Of a stretch of 64,000 nucleotides of DNA, positions 21,099 through 30,700 are shown piece after piece. The stretch is from Phytophthora sp. 'mugwort'. Its lineage: Eukaryota; Oomycota; Peronosporomycetes; Peronosporales; Peronosporaceae. A program made the translations under genes and the position numbers. Position 1 is the first letter of the stretch. Each line of letters starts with the position of its first letter. The notes beneath the pieces are model-generated. The model saw only the letters and a program-made list of their open reading frames with translations. It did not search any database and was not told the DNA's origin. The stretch is taken from NCBI GenBank assembly GCA_033558025.1, contig JAUCEF010000006.1, forward strand, positions 186,001 to 250,000, written 5' to 3'.

Positions 21099-24000
21099 TC
21101 ATTCAAACGTTGATTTAAATATGGCGAGCGCACTTTTCTGAGCCTTCTTCATGCGTCCATAAAGTGAGATCGATCCTTTTCTCCCACGATGAGTTCCATC
21201 TGCCTCGCCAGTGAAGCTATTTCGCACTGGGCCTTCTAACAAACCTGGTGCACTGTTCGTAAAACCTTCATCGCCACTGCGCTCGCAATAAGTATGCTTC
21301 ACACACTGCACTCGAACCATTGCGGACTGTGGCGAATTCATGCCCTTGCACCACTTCCGTACAATTTGGGCTCGAATGCAAGAGTGCTCCTTTTCGTCGA
21401 TCTTCCCGCGGAGAAATAAATTCGAAAGGTCCTCTAGCTGATCCTCCATCTTCTCTAAATCCTCGCTGAAGCTGTGGTGGGTTTGCAGAACGTCTACGCG
21501 CTGGTAGCGCTTGCGGTTTTCTTTGTCATCTGCTGCACCTATCGTGGATGTTTTGTTACCTGCACTGCCGCGCAGTGGGTTGCTAATATACGAAGATAAC
21601 CCGGATATCCTGTTGTGACCATTAGACTTGCCCGGTATGATGCTTGAAGCTGATAGAGTAGATAAGCGGTCTGCTTTCGAAGGGGATGGAGGCGCACTAG
21701 CTACTTTTCGCTGCTTGGCTTTTGCTTCTTCAAGCTGCTGTCGCATTTCAATCTTCTTGGCTTCAAATGCAGCAAACCGCTCCATCACTTCGTCCTTGTG
21801 AACCAACCGAAATTCCTCAACAATGTCAGGTTCCAGTTGGTCCGTGATAATCAGGCAAAAATGAAGAAATTTATCCATCTCAACCGTAGTCTTCGTCATT
21901 TCACGTGCAAAGTACTCGTTGATCGCCAATAGAACCTCTCCTGCATCCTTCGCTTCTAGCAGAGTTTCACGCAAAGTGAAAAAGATCGAGATTCCTACCC
22001 CAAGTAGGACGCGCGACGCACGCTGCTTCTCTTTGGAACGGGCTAGTAGCATGTCGATCACCTTTAGTCCACAAAAGGATGGAAGTGACGTGAGAAAACA
22101 AGTCACAAGCCATTTCGTGCAGAGAATCTCCATGTTCAGCCCCAGCTCATTAAGATGAGCATGTAACTCGGCGTCGTTTTGCCGCAATAATGTGTTCATA
22201 ACGGCGCAGTCAGTGTGTAACCCAATCATCGAGTCCACATGGTAGGCAGGTAGAAGCACTTCAATCAGCAAAATGAGTGCTCGAAGTGCCTGGTCTTCAT
22301 CCAAGTACTGCAAAAGCACCACCAAGATTTCGTTCATGCCCTGGCAGTATCCCACGCGGCGGTTCCGATTAGCAAACGCTGTGAGCACTCGACGCATCGG
22401 AACCACTTGATCGTTACGCAGATTTCGTGTCCTCGTGATGTCATTCTCAATTGATTTCGCTATTTCACGGTCCAGCAGCGCTTCTTCATCTTCATGTTTC
22501 ACGGCTGCAAGCTTTCGAGGTAGGTCTGGAGGGGCTGGAAGCTGGCTAATCAACATTGGCCAGACCCATAATCGGTGTGAATCCGGCACACCACTCAAAC
22601 TGTGCCGGACAACAGCCTTCAGGACTCCTGATGCTCGTAGACGCTCCCATAATACGTCTTCGTCCTCCGGAACACTATCGCTGGCTAGACTAACATCATC
22701 GCCTTCTTTCGTTGACGAAGTATTGCTAAGAATCGAGTTCGATAAGGATAAACTACGTGAAGAGATCGAATTGAGCCCTCCGTCGGCTCCTCTCAACGAA
22801 AAGCTGCGCATCGACGACGATGTGCGCGACCTTCTACGGTTAATTTTGCTGATGCCTTGATACACTCTGGCCAGCACCTCCTTCTCTGACGGCGTCGTAA
22901 CGATCTCAAGTCCTGCTTCATCATTATCATCGCCTCTACTTTCTCCGTCGCCGCTTGACGATGAGCTCTCGTATTCTCGACTGCGGGTTCTGCTCCTGCG
23001 GCCACAACGATTTTTTTCGCTGGAGTCGCTATTGCTCACCGTGCTACAATTCATTTTCCTTGCTTGACTTGTAGGAGCGTCAGAGTTATCGACCATGTGC
23101 TTTCTCCACTGGATAAGTAACTTGATACTATGAATTCTGCCTTTACGCGGTTGATCCTGTTGCTCAGAAGATCCCTGCTTATCCAGTTTGAGTTTCTTAC
23201 TGCTTTTCTTCGTCTGAGTTTTTCGCTGCAAAGTTTTCCGTTGCTCTTCTTCCTCCGCTAACTGTGTTCTATACTTTTGGCGCAAAGCAGCCAGTTGGTC
23301 GTCATCAATTTGTTCGTGCATAAAGTTAATCAGATCCAAGAATGACTCCGCCACCGAATATTCGTTCAGCGTTGTCCAGCAAAATTCGTTAATCACCTCT
23401 AGTACCACGTTCACATCCTGAATTTCCACGAGCGTCGAGCTCAGATACAGTAACACGGCCAATGACGTCGAGAAAATGATCTTCGATCCCAGTTGGCGAC
23501 TACAAATATCCACAAACATGATGTCGTATAGGCGACACACGACTTCAAACGGCATGGACTCGGCAAAGAAGGAGAAGAACCACTTGGTGCACAACAGCTG
23601 GATCGACACGCCCAGCACTGCGAAATGCTCACTGAGCACCGGGTCGTGCACACGCAGCAACTCTTGCAGCACAAGGCAATCCGTGTGGAAATCTACAACG
23701 GATTCGTCGAAGTATTTGGGCAGTAGCATCTCCAGCAGCATCCGGAAGCTCCAGAAGGCGTCCTCCTCCACGAGGAACGTGCTGAGCACGACGCAGGATT
23801 CGACCATGCCATGGCAATAATAGAATGCGTCCTTGGATTTGGCATAAGCCAATAAGATGCGGCGAATCTTGCGCTCTTGGAAGGGATTGAGGTGGTGAAA
23901 TCTCTCCATGGCTTCTTCCTGAGCTTGGTCCAACGAGCTGCTGGTCTCCGGGTCCGCCGCTTTCTCCTGCAGCTCCTCGGTCATGCCGTGCAAAAGCTGG

Positions 24001-24227
24001 CTGTACGTGGCGCCGCTCTCCATCTGTTGGCGTTGCAGCTTCATACTCTGGTCGTGCAGTAGAATGGGCCAGACCCACTCGCGGTGCTCAGGCGGCACGC
24101 CGTGGGCGCGGATGGCGTCCCACATATCGCGGCTGTTGGCCAGCGAGTGGTGCTCGCGCCCGGACTGGCCGATGTCTTGCGCCAGGCGCCGCGCCTCCTC
24201 CCACAGCTGACTCCACGCGACCTCCAT
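21099..24227 (-). CDS. Protein with two TBC (Rab-GAP) domains
   Basis: A 1042-residue intronless protein. TBC1 spans about residues 35-320 (HGVPPEHREWVWPILL, then YYCHGMVES, CTKWFFSFF). TBC2 spans about 540-800 (SGVPDSHRLWVWPMLI, IENDITRT, YCQGMNEIL, CTKWLVTCF). TBC domains stimulate GTP hydrolysis by Rab GTPases through an Arg in 'IxxDxxR' and a Gln in 'YxQ'. TBC2 keeps both (R599, Q629). TBC1 lacks a recognisable Arg motif and has His139 in place of Gln, so it is probably catalytically dead. The linker (330-520) is Lys- and Ser-rich and disordered. The likely role is membrane-traffic regulation. The ATG at 24227 gives a start just before TBC1; the gene is convergent with nothing and is divergent from the gene to its right. 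Confidence 0.85.
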   Translation of the reverse strand: MEVAWSQLWEEARRLAQDIGQSGREHHSLANSRDMWDAIRAHGVPPEHREWVWPILLHDQSMKLQRQQMESGATYSQLLHGMTEELQEKAADPETSSSLDQAQEEAMERFHHLNPFQERKIRRILLAYAKSKDAFYYCHGMVESCVVLSTFLVEEDAFWSFRMLLEMLLPKYFDESVVDFHTDCLVLQELLRVHDPVLSEHFAVLGVSIQLLCTKWFFSFFAESMPFEVVCRLYDIMFVDICSRQLGSKIIFSTSLAVLLYLSSTLVEIQDVNVVLEVINEFCWTTLNEYSVAESFLDLINFMHEQIDDDQLAALRQKYRTQLAEEEEQRKTLQRKTQTKKSSKKLKLDKQGSSEQQDQPRKGRIHSIKLLIQWRKHMVDNSDAPTSQARKMNCSTVSNSDSSEKNRCGRRSRTRSREYESSSSSGDGESRGDDNDEAGLEIVTTPSEKEVLARVYQGISKINRRRSRTSSSMRSFSLRGADGGLNSISSRSLSLSNSILSNTSSTKEGDDVSLASDSVPEDEDVLWERLRASGVLKAVVRHSLSGVPDSHRLWVWPMLISQLPAPPDLPRKLAAVKHEDEEALLDREIAKSIENDITRTRNLRNDQVVPMRRVLTAFANRNRRVGYCQGMNEILVVLLQYLDEDQALRALILLIEVLLPAYHVDSMIGLHTDCAVMNTLLRQNDAELHAHLNELGLNMEILCTKWLVTCFLTSLPSFCGLKVIDMLLARSKEKQRASRVLLGVGISIFFTLRETLLEAKDAGEVLLAINEYFAREMTKTTVEMDKFLHFCLIITDQLEPDIVEEFRLVHKDEVMERFAAFEAKKIEMRQQLEEAKAKQRKVASAPPSPSKADRLSTLSASSIIPGKSNGHNRISGLSSYISNPLRGSAGNKTSTIGAADDKENRKRYQRVDVLQTHHSFSEDLEKMEDQLEDLSNLFLRGKIDEKEHSCIRAQIVRKWCKGMNSPQSAMVRVQCVKHTYCERSGDEGFTNSAPGLLEGPVRNSFTGEADGTHRGRKGSISLYGRMKKAQKSALAIFKSTFE

Positions 24228-24689
24228 GGGCTGAGGTGCTGGCGAGTCGTCGGCAACGAAGAAGCTTAGCTTGGGCTGGCTACTGGGTATCGTTTTTTGT
24301 GCCTGCTTGACGTGTGGAATGGCAAGAATACGAACTTAACGTGATTTTGTAACGGATACTGTCAGTATTTAGCCATACATGTGTGAATCGGAAAAAATGC
24401 TATCTCGGACGAAGTGAGGGTCCTGTCGTGGCGAACGAAAATATGAAGGCCATACGGTTATATGTATGTAGGTACGCCTACCTGATCGTACGCTTGCTGG
24501 CCGCTGCTGGTCTATTACTCAGGTATGACTCCAATTCGAGAGAACCTATACCGGTAATGGTATTAAGGTGCACGTGCACGTGAACTTCACGGTGAAGAAA
24601 ACAGGCAAGAAGGCAGCAACAACATTGCAGGGAGAGTGGGCCGATGAGTTAATGAGCTGTAATTTCGTTAGACGTTTGCTATCCACGTC
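24228..24689. other. Intergenic, no gene
   Basis: This is the upstream region of the two-TBC gene. Short open frames carry no recognisable motif. Confidence 0.5.
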
Positions 24690-24990
24690 CACTCCATCTA
24701 TCTGCCTTGCATACGTCCTTCCTTTCGAGCTATCGATTGCTACGACTACCGGTACATCACTGCAATCGTTCCTTAGTTTGTACCAACATGTCTGGCGCTA
24801 GGAGTAAGTATCAGAGGAAATGTCACCGAGAGAAATTGGGGGATTAAACGCAATCAGCAATTTATCGACCTCCGGTATCATACCGAACAAAAGCACCTTT
24901 TCGACCTTATATCCAGTTCTGCGACTATTTTTTTATCGTCGAGTACTACATGAGCAAAAAACAATAAAATGAATAATGCGATGGCAATCT
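24690..24990 (-). repeat. Remnant 3' flank of a lost divergent gene copy (old inverted-repeat arm)
   Basis: Aligned by eye, this segment is homologous in inverted orientation to the 3' flank of copy 1 (about 26640-26960) and to the 3' flanks of copies 2 and 3 (45814-45985 and its mirror). Shared blocks include AGCTATCGATT, GTAAGTATCAGAGGAAA, TATCGACC, CTGCGACTATTTTT and GAGTACTACA. It ends abruptly near 24988, where the copy 1 promoter begins, so the coding region it once belonged to has been deleted. Confidence 0.75.
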
Positions 24991-25460
24991 GGACAAAATT
25001 GATAAATTTGTCCTATGACCGGCTGCAAATCTAAATTACGTTTTAGTGTAACTCGCGGTTATTTTGTCCTGGTAGGATGGCTACATTATCAATATCATTA
25101 TCACTGAAATTAAGTCAAATTGTTTTTTTTTCATCACCACAAATCCGAGTTATTTGGTGTTAACGTTTTTCATTCCTCCAATATCGCCGACAGAACTACA
25201 GTATGCACGTAGATGTCGGCTTCAGAAGCTTTTCTTGACTCGTGATACATATCTCTATAGCGCTTCATCTTCCATTGTCATACAAAGCATACTGAGTGAT
25301 GCAACAGTTTCTCTCCGTTATTCCCGCATCGACTGAGAGGAAGCGAACACAGCGAGAAGTTCGGTCATTTACCCCCTTTCACGACTCAGCTAACAAGCAT
25401 CAGGTGTTCTTCGACGCTGTCGTGACGGGTGATGCCATCCCTATGCGCCGCACCTCGTAC

Positions 25461-25468
25461 CTCATTCC
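25461..25468 (+). promoter_or_regulatory. Oomycete initiator (INR) of glycine-rich gene copy 1
   Basis: CTCATTCC is a near-ideal oomycete initiator, 61 bp before the ATG at 25522. The same octamer at the same distance precedes copies 2 and 3. It also argues against the upstream in-frame ATG at 25429. Confidence 0.65.
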
Positions 25469-25521
25469 ACAGTTCGCAAGCAACACAACAACCACCTTCT
25501 CCCGTCTCCACCTATTTCAAC

Positions 25522-26586
25522 ATGAAAAGCGCCACCGCATTCGCAACCTTCCTCGCGCTGAGTCTTTTTGTCGCCTCGGACGGAGCTCAAGCTGCACCGG
25601 CGCTTCGTGGTCTTCGATCCAGCGCTGATACGCCTGCAGTCGAAGAAGACGAAAGCAGGAAGGATCACCACCACCATGTCAAGAAGGTCAAGAAGATCGC
25701 CATGCCCGTCCCCGTTCCCGTGGAGGTGCCGCAGTTCATTCCAGTCCCAGTCAGCGTTCCTTCAACGGTGGTCGCCAGCTCCAACACAGCTGTCGTTGAT
25801 TCCTCCACTAACGTCGCTGCGACCCCTGGAGTCCCGGCTGGACCCGGTGTCCCTGAACCTGTGACTCCCGCGCCAACGAGACTGAGTAGACGCCCAGCGG
25901 CAACCCCGGCGGTTACGTCGACTGGAAGATCGAGGGCCACGCCAGCACCGACTAGCCTGGCCAATGTAGGTACTTCTGATGCTGATCTACCAGGAGCACC
26001 AGTCACCGCACCCCAAGGTGGTGGCCCAGGCATGGCCGGAGTCCCAGCTTCATCAGGCTTCGGAGGCGCCAACAACAACGCATTCGGAGCTGGATTTGGT
26101 GCTCCCGGCGTCGGTAGTGGATTCCCCGCAAGTGGTGGCGGCCTCGGTGCCGGCTTTGGTGGTGGAAACCCGATGGGCGGCTTTGGTGGTGGAAACCCGA
26201 TGGGCGGCTTTGGTGGAAACCCGATGGGCGGCTTTGGTGGAAACCCGATAGGTGGCTTCGGCGGTGCGAATTGGATGGGTGGTCTAGGTGGCGGTATGGT
26301 CGGTGGTCCTGGCGCTGGTATGGGCGGCGGCTTCAACGGGAACGGCGTTGGCGGCTTCGGTCAGCAGATGGGCTTCGGTGTGCAAGGCGGCAACGCGTTC
26401 GGCGGATTCGGCGATCAAGGCGCAATGGGGAACTTCGGTCAGGCTGGCACCAACGGGTTTGCAGGCGCGACTGGAGGGCAACTTGGCTTTGGAGGTGCTG
26501 CTCCAGGAGGTGGCAACACCTTCGGTGGCGGCAACGCGTTTGGAGGAGGCTTAAACCGCCGCGAGCGTCAGCGTCGTCGCCGTTGA
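25522..26586 (+). CDS. Secreted RXLR-like glycine-rich protein, copy 1
   Basis: A 354-residue secreted protein. A signal peptide covers about 1-24 and ends in GAQA. It is followed at once by RGLR (29-32) and the acidic EEDESR (41-46), the arrangement of RXLR-dEER host-translocated oomycete effectors. Next come a His4/Lys patch (49-58), a Pro-Val segment (61-80), a Thr/Pro/Ala region to about 165, then a long Gly-rich region with NPMGGFGG repeats (216-248), and a basic end RRERQRRRR. Known RXLR effectors usually have helical WY-type bodies; this body is Gly-rich, so a structural, wall-associated or RNA/nucleic-acid-binding role is equally possible. Identical in protein to copy 3. The minus-strand frame over it is a shadow. 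Confidence 0.8.
   Translation: MKSATAFATFLALSLFVASDGAQAAPALRGLRSSADTPAVEEDESRKDHHHHVKKVKKIAMPVPVPVEVPQFIPVPVSVPSTVVASSNTAVVDSSTNVAATPGVPAGPGVPEPVTPAPTRLSRRPAATPAVTSTGRSRATPAPTSLANVGTSDADLPGAPVTAPQGGGPGMAGVPASSGFGGANNNAFGAGFGAPGVGSGFPASGGGLGAGFGGGNPMGGFGGGNPMGGFGGNPMGGFGGNPIGGFGGANWMGGLGGGMVGGPGAGMGGGFNGNGVGGFGQQMGFGVQGGNAFGGFGDQGAMGNFGQAGTNGFAGATGGQLGFGGAAPGGGNTFGGGNAFGGGLNRRERQRRRR
26164..26262 (+). repeat. 24/27-bp coding tandem repeat (copy 1)
   Basis: Four units of GGTGGAAACCCGATGGGCGG plus CTTT, the first two with an extra GGT, encode NPMGGFGG (the last NPIGGFGG). Copy 2 has three units, so the array varies in length. Confidence 0.85.
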
Positions 26587-26639
26587 CTGACAAGTTGCCA
26601 CTGACAACCACGTCGGGGTGAGGAATCTCTGACTACCGT

Positions 26640-26960
26640 CGTTACGGCATGTTCAGGTCCCATTGCCAGCGCATTGTTCATGTTATTGCGTGTACATGTA
26701 GTACTCGACGAACTGCATTAGTAAAAATAGTCGCAGGACTGGATATAATGTCGGAGGTAAACGTGCTTGATATGTTTGATATGATACCGAGGTCGATAAA
26801 TTGCTTTTTGCATTCAATTCTTCATATCTCTTTGTGATCTTTCCTCTGATACTTACCCCCAGCACCAGACATTCGTTGATACAAACTAGCAGCCGAAGAA
26901 CGAAGGACTATGTATTACAGTGAGTAGCATGGCTGTAGTCGTAGTAATCGATAGCTTGAA
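26640..26960 (+). repeat. 3' flank of copy 1, partner arm of the old inverted repeat
   Basis: Its reverse complement aligns with 24690-24990 (see there), and with 49071-49300 as a diverged direct homologue. Divergence from the copy 3 flank begins within about 15 bases after the stop codon, although the coding regions are the same. Confidence 0.7.
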
Positions 26961-27284
26961 AGGAGGGCAGACGTTTGTATAGCGAAGTCTGGGTGCTGTG
27001 TCAAAAGGAGGAACGCCATGTGTCATCGATATGCAGAGGATGGATGTCAGTGTTGTGATCATGTGGAGGGTTCGGTTTCACTGCCAAAAAATCTAATTGG
27101 GTAATTTAAATATTGAGAATAACAGGATTTTTCTATGTTAGCCTAAGAGGGTGTGTCAGAAATTCTGACTCAGAATTGACGAAACTGCCGCAGAGATCGC
27201 ACGCGATTTCGCCCTGAATGGCATGCAATTTTTGGACAAATGACATGCCATTTCGAAGTTTCGTCCAGGGGGTGCCAGAATTCT
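26961..27284. other. Intergenic, no gene
   Basis: No gene is seen. The right part contains a local inverted motif pair (GGCATGCAATTTTT / ATGACATGCC at about 27220-27250) that may belong to the hairpin element following it. Confidence 0.4.
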
Positions 27285-27416
27285 GAGCAGGCAACTGCCA
27301 GACAAGAACCCAAACCGAACAATCTCGGTGTTGCATTGCCAAAGACCAGACAAAGACCAGGCAATGCAACACCGAGATTGTTCGGTTTGGGTTCTTATCT
27401 GGGCAGTTTCCTGCTC
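27285..27416. repeat. Long hairpin: 56/57-bp inverted repeat with 19-base loop
   Basis: 27285-27340 is nearly the perfect reverse complement of 27360-27416, with only two or three mismatches and a one-base indel in the outer part, around a 19-base loop. A transcript of either strand would fold into a long stem. It resembles a small MITE or an siRNA-generating hairpin. No coding content was recognised. Confidence 0.85.
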
Positions 27417-27771
27417 ACCGCCAGTTTATTCGATGATGTTGTAGACCTCCTCGCTGGGGCTATCCTAAGTTGACTCACTGAATTGAGTGCTTCCAGTCGA
27501 GTCTACAGAAGATCTGTACCAGATCCTCATGCAGATTCTATCGCGGTGCTACGCGACAGCGAGAACAAACTCAGCTGTGAATGGCGGTGTCTGCACTGCG
27601 TCGTGACTTGCGATGGTACATCCTGGCAGAGAAAGCTTCTGTTGAAACCGACCACGCGCGCGTCCCGCGGCGCCTGAGAAGGCGGCTTGTTAGCTGTCTG
27701 TATAAAGAGTAAGTGAGATTGATCTGAGTTACCTGCGCTTCCGCTCTAATACTGATTCCTGTCGACTCAAC
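27417..27771. other. Region holding the probable 3' LTR of the copia element
   Basis: No gene is seen. The minus strand begins TGTTGAGTCGACAGG at 27772, the usual look of a copia-type LTR start directly after the RNase H frame. The outer LTR end and the matching 5' LTR were not found, so this is tentative. Confidence 0.35.
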
Positions 27772-30700
27772 ATATCAGCAAATACTGCTCATTGGCAAGC
27801 TCGCGAATCACCCACCTGTGAGTCCCACTGTACGGACCTCACGCTGAACTGAATCCCACGGACTTCACTTTCCAACACTCCTCCATCGTGAGATTTGCCA
27901 CTTCCAGCACCCCGACAGCCTTTGCAATACACTTTGCGTGCAGACTCCGGCTTAATGCAGCCTGATAAGCTCTTCATCTCCTCCAGTCGTGGTGCAGACA
28001 TGACCTTTGTCATGAGGTACGCTGGCATTTCGCTCTTCAGATACTCGGGCTACCGAACTCATCGCTTAGTATGTGATCCCACGAACTTGATTCCAACATC
28101 AATGTGTTTCGCTTTCGAAGACGCGTCTTCACCCTGAAGCTGTATTAGCGCTGCTTGGTTGTCAATCATGACCCCCATCGGATCCACGCAGATCACACCC
28201 AATTCACTAAGCAGCTCGCGAATTCCCAACAGCTCAGCTACCATGACGGATGCAGCGGTGAATTCCACCTCCATCGTAGATATAGACACGCCGCTTTGTT
28301 TACACGTAAACCAAACCACTGGCATGCCTCCAGCCGTAAACCATCCACCAGTGACGGACGTCCTGTCCACCTTATCGGCTGCGAAATCTGCATCGCTGTA
28401 GCCGATCAGGCGCAACGTCTCTTGAGCTGATTCACAGCCGTCCATGTGGAGTTGCAACTCCTTGGTCCCTAGCTAATATCGAGCAATTCTCTTGGCGAGC
28501 TTCCAGTCGCTCTCCGTCGGCAATGCGATCTTCTCGATGCTCTGTGCACGGCGTATGCAATATCGGGGCGCGTGCACTGCGCAAGCCAGAGCAAACTTCC
28601 CACCAAGGACTGAAAGCGCTGCATGTTTATACCAGCAGGTACGCGCCCTGTCGGCAGGTTTCGATCTTCTTTCAATATCTCGTTGGTTTCTTCTCTTATT
28701 GGCGTCCGTACACTGTGGGCGTCCTCGAGGCCCATGTCTGCTAATAGCTCACGAATGGTCATTTCCTGATCCAGATCGTAGCCGAGCTCTTCGTCGTAGT
28801 TTACGCGCATTCCCAAAACCTTGTGGGCAAGTCCGAGGTCTTTCACCGACAAACAGCCAAGCTCCATGAAGAACACGTCCAGCAGTTGCTTCGACGTTGA
28901 CGTGACCAGTAGATCGTCCACGTAAACACCTACGACTACCAGATCAACCTCAACTCGCTTCCCGTGCACGCACATATCCGTCAGGCACTGGGCATATAAC
29001 CCTGAAAGACCAACGCTTGTGCAGTAATTCACTCCACAGACGACCAGCTTGCTTTAGCCCATAGAGCGCTTTTGTAATTCCAGGCCAAGTTCGTCCTCGC
29101 TGTTCGCTCCCAACTCCTCCAGGAGTTCAAGCGAGATCGTCATTCCTTTAGGGATCCGCAAAAAAACATTCCTCAACTCGGCTTCCTTCTTGGCCTTCAC
29201 ATACGCGTTCGGGATGTCGCCGTGTCTGGCAGGCACCCACTATTTCCGCGTGAGCACAAGAATCAGTTTGATGCTCGACATTTCCATAACCGCTGCGACC
29301 GTGAGGTTATAGTCTCTTGCGTAAATTTGTTCGTTCCCGCAGGCCACGAGTCGCGCTTTGAAACGCACGAGTGCACCGTCCGCATCTCGTTTAGTTTTAA
29401 ACACCCATTTTTTTTAATGCAGACTGTTTGCCCCCGCAGGCAGCCTCACTACGACCCAAATATTGTTTTGCTCCAGAGCTTTAAGCTCCTCTTGCATGGC
29501 TATTACCCATTCCTCTTTCTTCGAACTGCGAATGGCCTCTCCATAATTGCGTGGGTCTACTTCGTGCACGTCATTCACCACATCTACGTTGGTCTGTTCA
29601 CCTTGTCGAACGGTCTCAGCAGCACCTTCTTGCTCCCCTTCTCCGCCAGTGGTAACGTCACCTACATCTTGACGTAGGGATCTCGTTACCGGCCTATCCC
29701 TCGTCCACGCGGACTTCTTTCGTTTCGACTTTGCTTGCCTAGATTCGCCTCTGATTGCGCTGGCCCGCGTGCTCGTTGCTCTTTTCTCGAAACCTCATCT
29801 TTGGACTCGCTGCTGTCCTCTAGATAATCCCGTTGCACTATCACGTTCGGTTCCTTAGTGAGCGTTTCAATGTTTTTTTACGTGCTGAGTAGTCTCACAA
29901 CGCGGTCCTTCGGCAGGTACACTCTGTAGCCTTTTGTCTCCTCCCCGATCCCTTTGACCAAACCATGTTGACCTCGTTGAGCGAAGTTCTTCTTTCGTGG
30001 GTCTTTGATACCGTTCACGGGGATCTAAAAACCACAATTTCACCCAGCGACGAGGTTGTTTTTGTCAGCACTTTGAGAGGCGACGCTCTGCCCGCATTCG
30101 AGTTCGTTGGGGACCGATTGATCACGTACGCCGCGTATTGTACCGCATCTCCCCAAAACCTCAGCGGCAAACCACAGGCGAAAACCATGCACCTCGCCAT
30201 ATTCATAATTGTCATGTGCATTCTCTCGGCCTTCCCGTTGCTCGCTTGGTTTCGAGCTTCGCTTCGTTGTCGCGCCACGCCAGCCGCTTGCAGAACAGGT
30301 CGACGTTTTCGTATTCCCCTCCAGAATCTGTGCGGAGCACGTGCACTTTGCACCCAAATCTCTTCTCGAAAAACACTAAAAAGTGCTCGAATTGTTTGGC
30401 TGCGGGGTCTTTGGTTTTCGCACAAACACTCTCACGTAGTTGCTCTTCTGATCGGTAAAGTTCACCATGTACCTATTTCCCAGCCTATCCCTAGGCGTCA
30501 TGGGACCTTTGAGGTCGGAGCAAATTACACCTCCGGTTCTGTCAATGGGGGAGTGAGCTCCCGTGTCCTTACTTGACTACCGGTTCTTACTCTGTTTCCC
30601 CTGTGCGCACGTGAGGCAGTTCGCACGTCGATGATCCGTAATTTCAATTCCTGACGCGGGGTCCTTAGTGAGTTGTTCCACCGAGTCATAATTAAGATGA

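Noticed and set aside
24568..24801. 77-codon plus-strand frame left of copy 1
   Set aside because: It overlaps the old 3'-flank inverted repeat and has no recognisable features.
25429..25521. Upstream in-frame ATG extending the glycine-rich protein by 31 residues
   Set aside because: It lies before the CTCATTCC initiator, and the added residues would bury the signal peptide. The start at 25522 is better.
25665..26336. A 223-codon proline-rich frame on the minus strand opposite copy 1 (and equivalents opposite copies 2 and 3)
   Set aside because: It is a shadow of the Gly-rich coding frame: Gly codons read as Pro on the other strand. No signal or initiator is present, and the real gene on the opposite strand explains the open frame.
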